Below, piece by piece: positions 23,133 to 24,273 of a stretch of 24,273 bases of DNA. A model generated the notes under the pieces. The model had not been told where the DNA came from and ran no database searches. It saw nothing but the letters and a program-made list of their open reading frames with translations. The position numbers were made by a program, and so were the translations under genes. Within the stretch, counting starts at the first letter, position 1; each line of letters opens with the position of its first letter. Source of the DNA: a candidate division KSB1 bacterium (lineage in GTDB: Bacteria > Zhuqueibacterota > JdFR-76 > DREG01); the NCBI GenBank assembly GCA_022566355.1, contig JADFJB010000068.1, positions 1 through 24,273 of the forward strand, in the 5' to 3' direction.

Positions 23133-24273
23133 TTGGCAAAAAAAAATATTTTATTAGGAGATATGCTTCTTGATCAAAGGTTAATCAGTGAAGAAGATCT
23201 ACGACGGGCATTAAAATACCATAGAGATACCGGTAAATTATTGGGCCGATGTCTGATTGAGTTAGGAATCATCGATGAAAAATCTTTGATAAAAGCGATA
23301 AGCGATCAGATGGAGGTGCAATATGTCTCTCTGAAAAAATACAAATTAGATCCGGAAGTATTGGACTTGGTCCCGCGAGAATTTGCGATGTCTCACAGGG
23401 TCTTCCCATTATTCAAGATAGAAAAAAAACTAACTGTGGGGATGGTCAATCCCCTGGATGTAATTGCCATCGATCGCCTTGCTCATATGACAAACCTTCA
23501 GATTGAGTCTGTTGTTTGTCATGAACAAGATATAGAAGATGCAATAGAAACCTACTACAAGGGTGGCGATTCTTTTGAAGAAGCCGAACAGCATTTTGAT
23601 AGCAATGAAGAGGATGAAGAAACTGCTGAACACGATGAATTTAGTTTAAGATTACAAGCAGAAGAAGGACCTGTTATCAAACTGGTTAACATGATTCTTT
23701 TGCAAGCGATTAAAGATGGCGCAAGTGATATTCATATCGAACCCAAAGAAAAATCTTTAATCATAAGATACAGAATTGATGGGATACTTCATGAGGTTTT
23801 AGCGCCGCCTAAAAATATGCAGTTGGCAATTGTATCACGTATAAAAATTCTTTCACAATTGGATATCGCAAACCTTAGGCTCCCTCAAGATGGACGTTTT
23901 CGTTGGAGGCAAGATCGTCATGTCGTTGTTTTTAGAGTTTCCACTTTACCGACGGTATTCGGTGAAAAAATTGTAATGCGTCTCTTGGACAACTCAGATG
24001 GAATTTTGGAATTTCCCAAATTGGGCATCAACAAATCCATGATTGAAGATTTTCAACATATCCTTCATAAACCTTATGGTATTGTTTTAGTTACCGGACC
24101 CACCGGAAGTGGCAAACGTGAGGCTGCCCGCGGGTTCGCCGGAGAGCTGTTCGCACGGGCAGGCGGTGGCGATGATGCCGATCGGCATCGCAGGCTCGCG
24201 AGGTCCGAGCAGCACCCGGACTTGGTGGTTTTCGAGTTCACAGGCGTAACGATAAAGGTCAGAGACGAGCTAC
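23133..24273 (+). CDS. Second GspE/PilB-like ATPase, truncated by a chimeric junction
   Basis: Open frame of 380 codons running off the right edge. Start TTG 23133 is chosen because the tandem MshEN motif then aligns with the paralogue at 20971; an ATG at 23163 is an alternative. Residues about 1-145 are an MshEN-type N-domain, followed by an acidic linker, then the GspE core: GPVIKLVNMIL near 183, ASDIHIEP, DGILHEVLAPP, RLPQDGRF, RVSTLPTVFGEKIVMR and the Walker A start VTGPTGSGK ending at codon 328 (24116). After this the sequence no longer matches GspE: the expected TTTLY is replaced by high-GC sequence read in frame to the edge. Codons 329-380 are therefore not part of this protein in my view. 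Confidence 0.85.
   Translation, partial: MAKKNILLGDMLLDQRLISEEDLRRALKYHRDTGKLLGRCLIELGIIDEKSLIKAISDQMEVQYVSLKKYKLDPEVLDLVPREFAMSHRVFPLFKIEKKLTVGMVNPLDVIAIDRLAHMTNLQIESVVCHEQDIEDAIETYYKGGDSFEEAEQHFDSNEEDEETAEHDEFSLRLQAEEGPVIKLVNMILLQAIKDGASDIHIEPKEKSLIIRYRIDGILHEVLAPPKNMQLAIVSRIKILSQLDIANLRLPQDGRFRWRQDRHVVVFRVSTLPTVFGEKIVMRLLDNSDGILEFPKLGINKSMIEDFQHILHKPYGIVLVTGPTGSGKREAARGFAGELFARAGGGDDADRHRRLARSEQHPDLVVFEFTGVTIKVRDEL
24117..24273 (+). other. High-GC foreign tail, probably a misassembled piece of another genome
   Basis: By hand count 101 of 157 bases are G or C (about 64%), against about a third in the preceding 60 bases. The switch is immediate after the P-loop codons. In the same frame it reads REAARGFAGELF, then an acidic and His/Arg-rich stretch, then EQHPDLVVFE and GVTIKVRDEL. 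That looks like the region after Walker A in a DNA polymerase III delta-prime (HolB-like) protein of a high-GC bacterium, possibly an actinobacterium. The identity is from pattern memory and needs a search. Confidence 0.65.

Noticed and set aside
23133-24273. Natural fusion of a GspE ATPase with a replication protein domain
   Set aside because: The change of base composition is immediate and occurs inside the P-loop, so the ATPase would lack its catalytic half; an assembly misjoin is the simpler explanation.

Overview
The window looks like a piece of a metagenome-type contig from a Gram-negative, moderately AT-rich bacterium of the wider Fibrobacteres-Chlorobi-Bacteroidetes group. A Calditrichota/KSB1/Ignavibacteria-like host is my best guess, at low confidence. 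The reasons are lipoprotein signals, a type IV pilus or type II secretion ATPase locus, a short ECF sigma factor, and many dispersed palindromic intergenic repeats. No rRNA, tRNA or CRISPR array was seen.

Layout. 1-2862 is a strongly AT-rich surface-polysaccharide patch: the 5' part of a GT4 glycosyltransferase (-), a UDP-sugar 4-epimerase (+), and a Wzt-like ABC ATPase (-) that carries an unusual C-terminal receiver-like domain. 3033-8828 is mostly minus strand and rich in repeats: the C-terminal remnant of an M16 peptidase next to an inverted-repeat element, an amidohydrolase lipoprotein, a Gly/Arg/Asn-rich lipoprotein, and an ECF sigma factor. 9172-13365 is metabolic and housekeeping: a VLCAD-like acyl-CoA dehydrogenase (+), then an alpha/beta hydrolase, a DUF2203 protein and an aquaporin-family channel (all -). 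14062-17925 holds an Xre/RES toxin-antitoxin pair, an alpha/beta hydrolase-OsmC fusion followed by a PaiB-like protein, then a 7Fe-type ferredoxin and a parvulin lipoprotein. 18022-18524 is a frameshifted RfaE2/HldE-like nucleotidyltransferase.

18778 to the end is a co-directional pilus/secretion gene set: prepilin peptidase, stand-alone REC protein, HDOD protein, GspE/PilB ATPase, second stand-alone REC protein, second GspE/PilB-like ATPase. The alternation of REC proteins with MshEN-type ATPases suggests that signalling genes are embedded in the assembly machine.

The last ATPase breaks abruptly inside its Walker A motif. From about 24117 to the end the DNA changes to about 64% GC, and its reading frame no longer resembles GspE. 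It reads instead like part of a high-GC, possibly actinobacterial, DNA polymerase III delta-prime protein. I judge this a chimeric junction, most likely an assembly misjoin at the conserved P-loop, and not a natural fusion.

The most unusual biological items are the ABC ATPase-REC fusion, the REC/HDOD/GspE arrangement, the duplicated Gly-rich insertions in a lipoprotein, the aquaporin lacking the usual selectivity-filter arginine, and several nested inverted-repeat elements.
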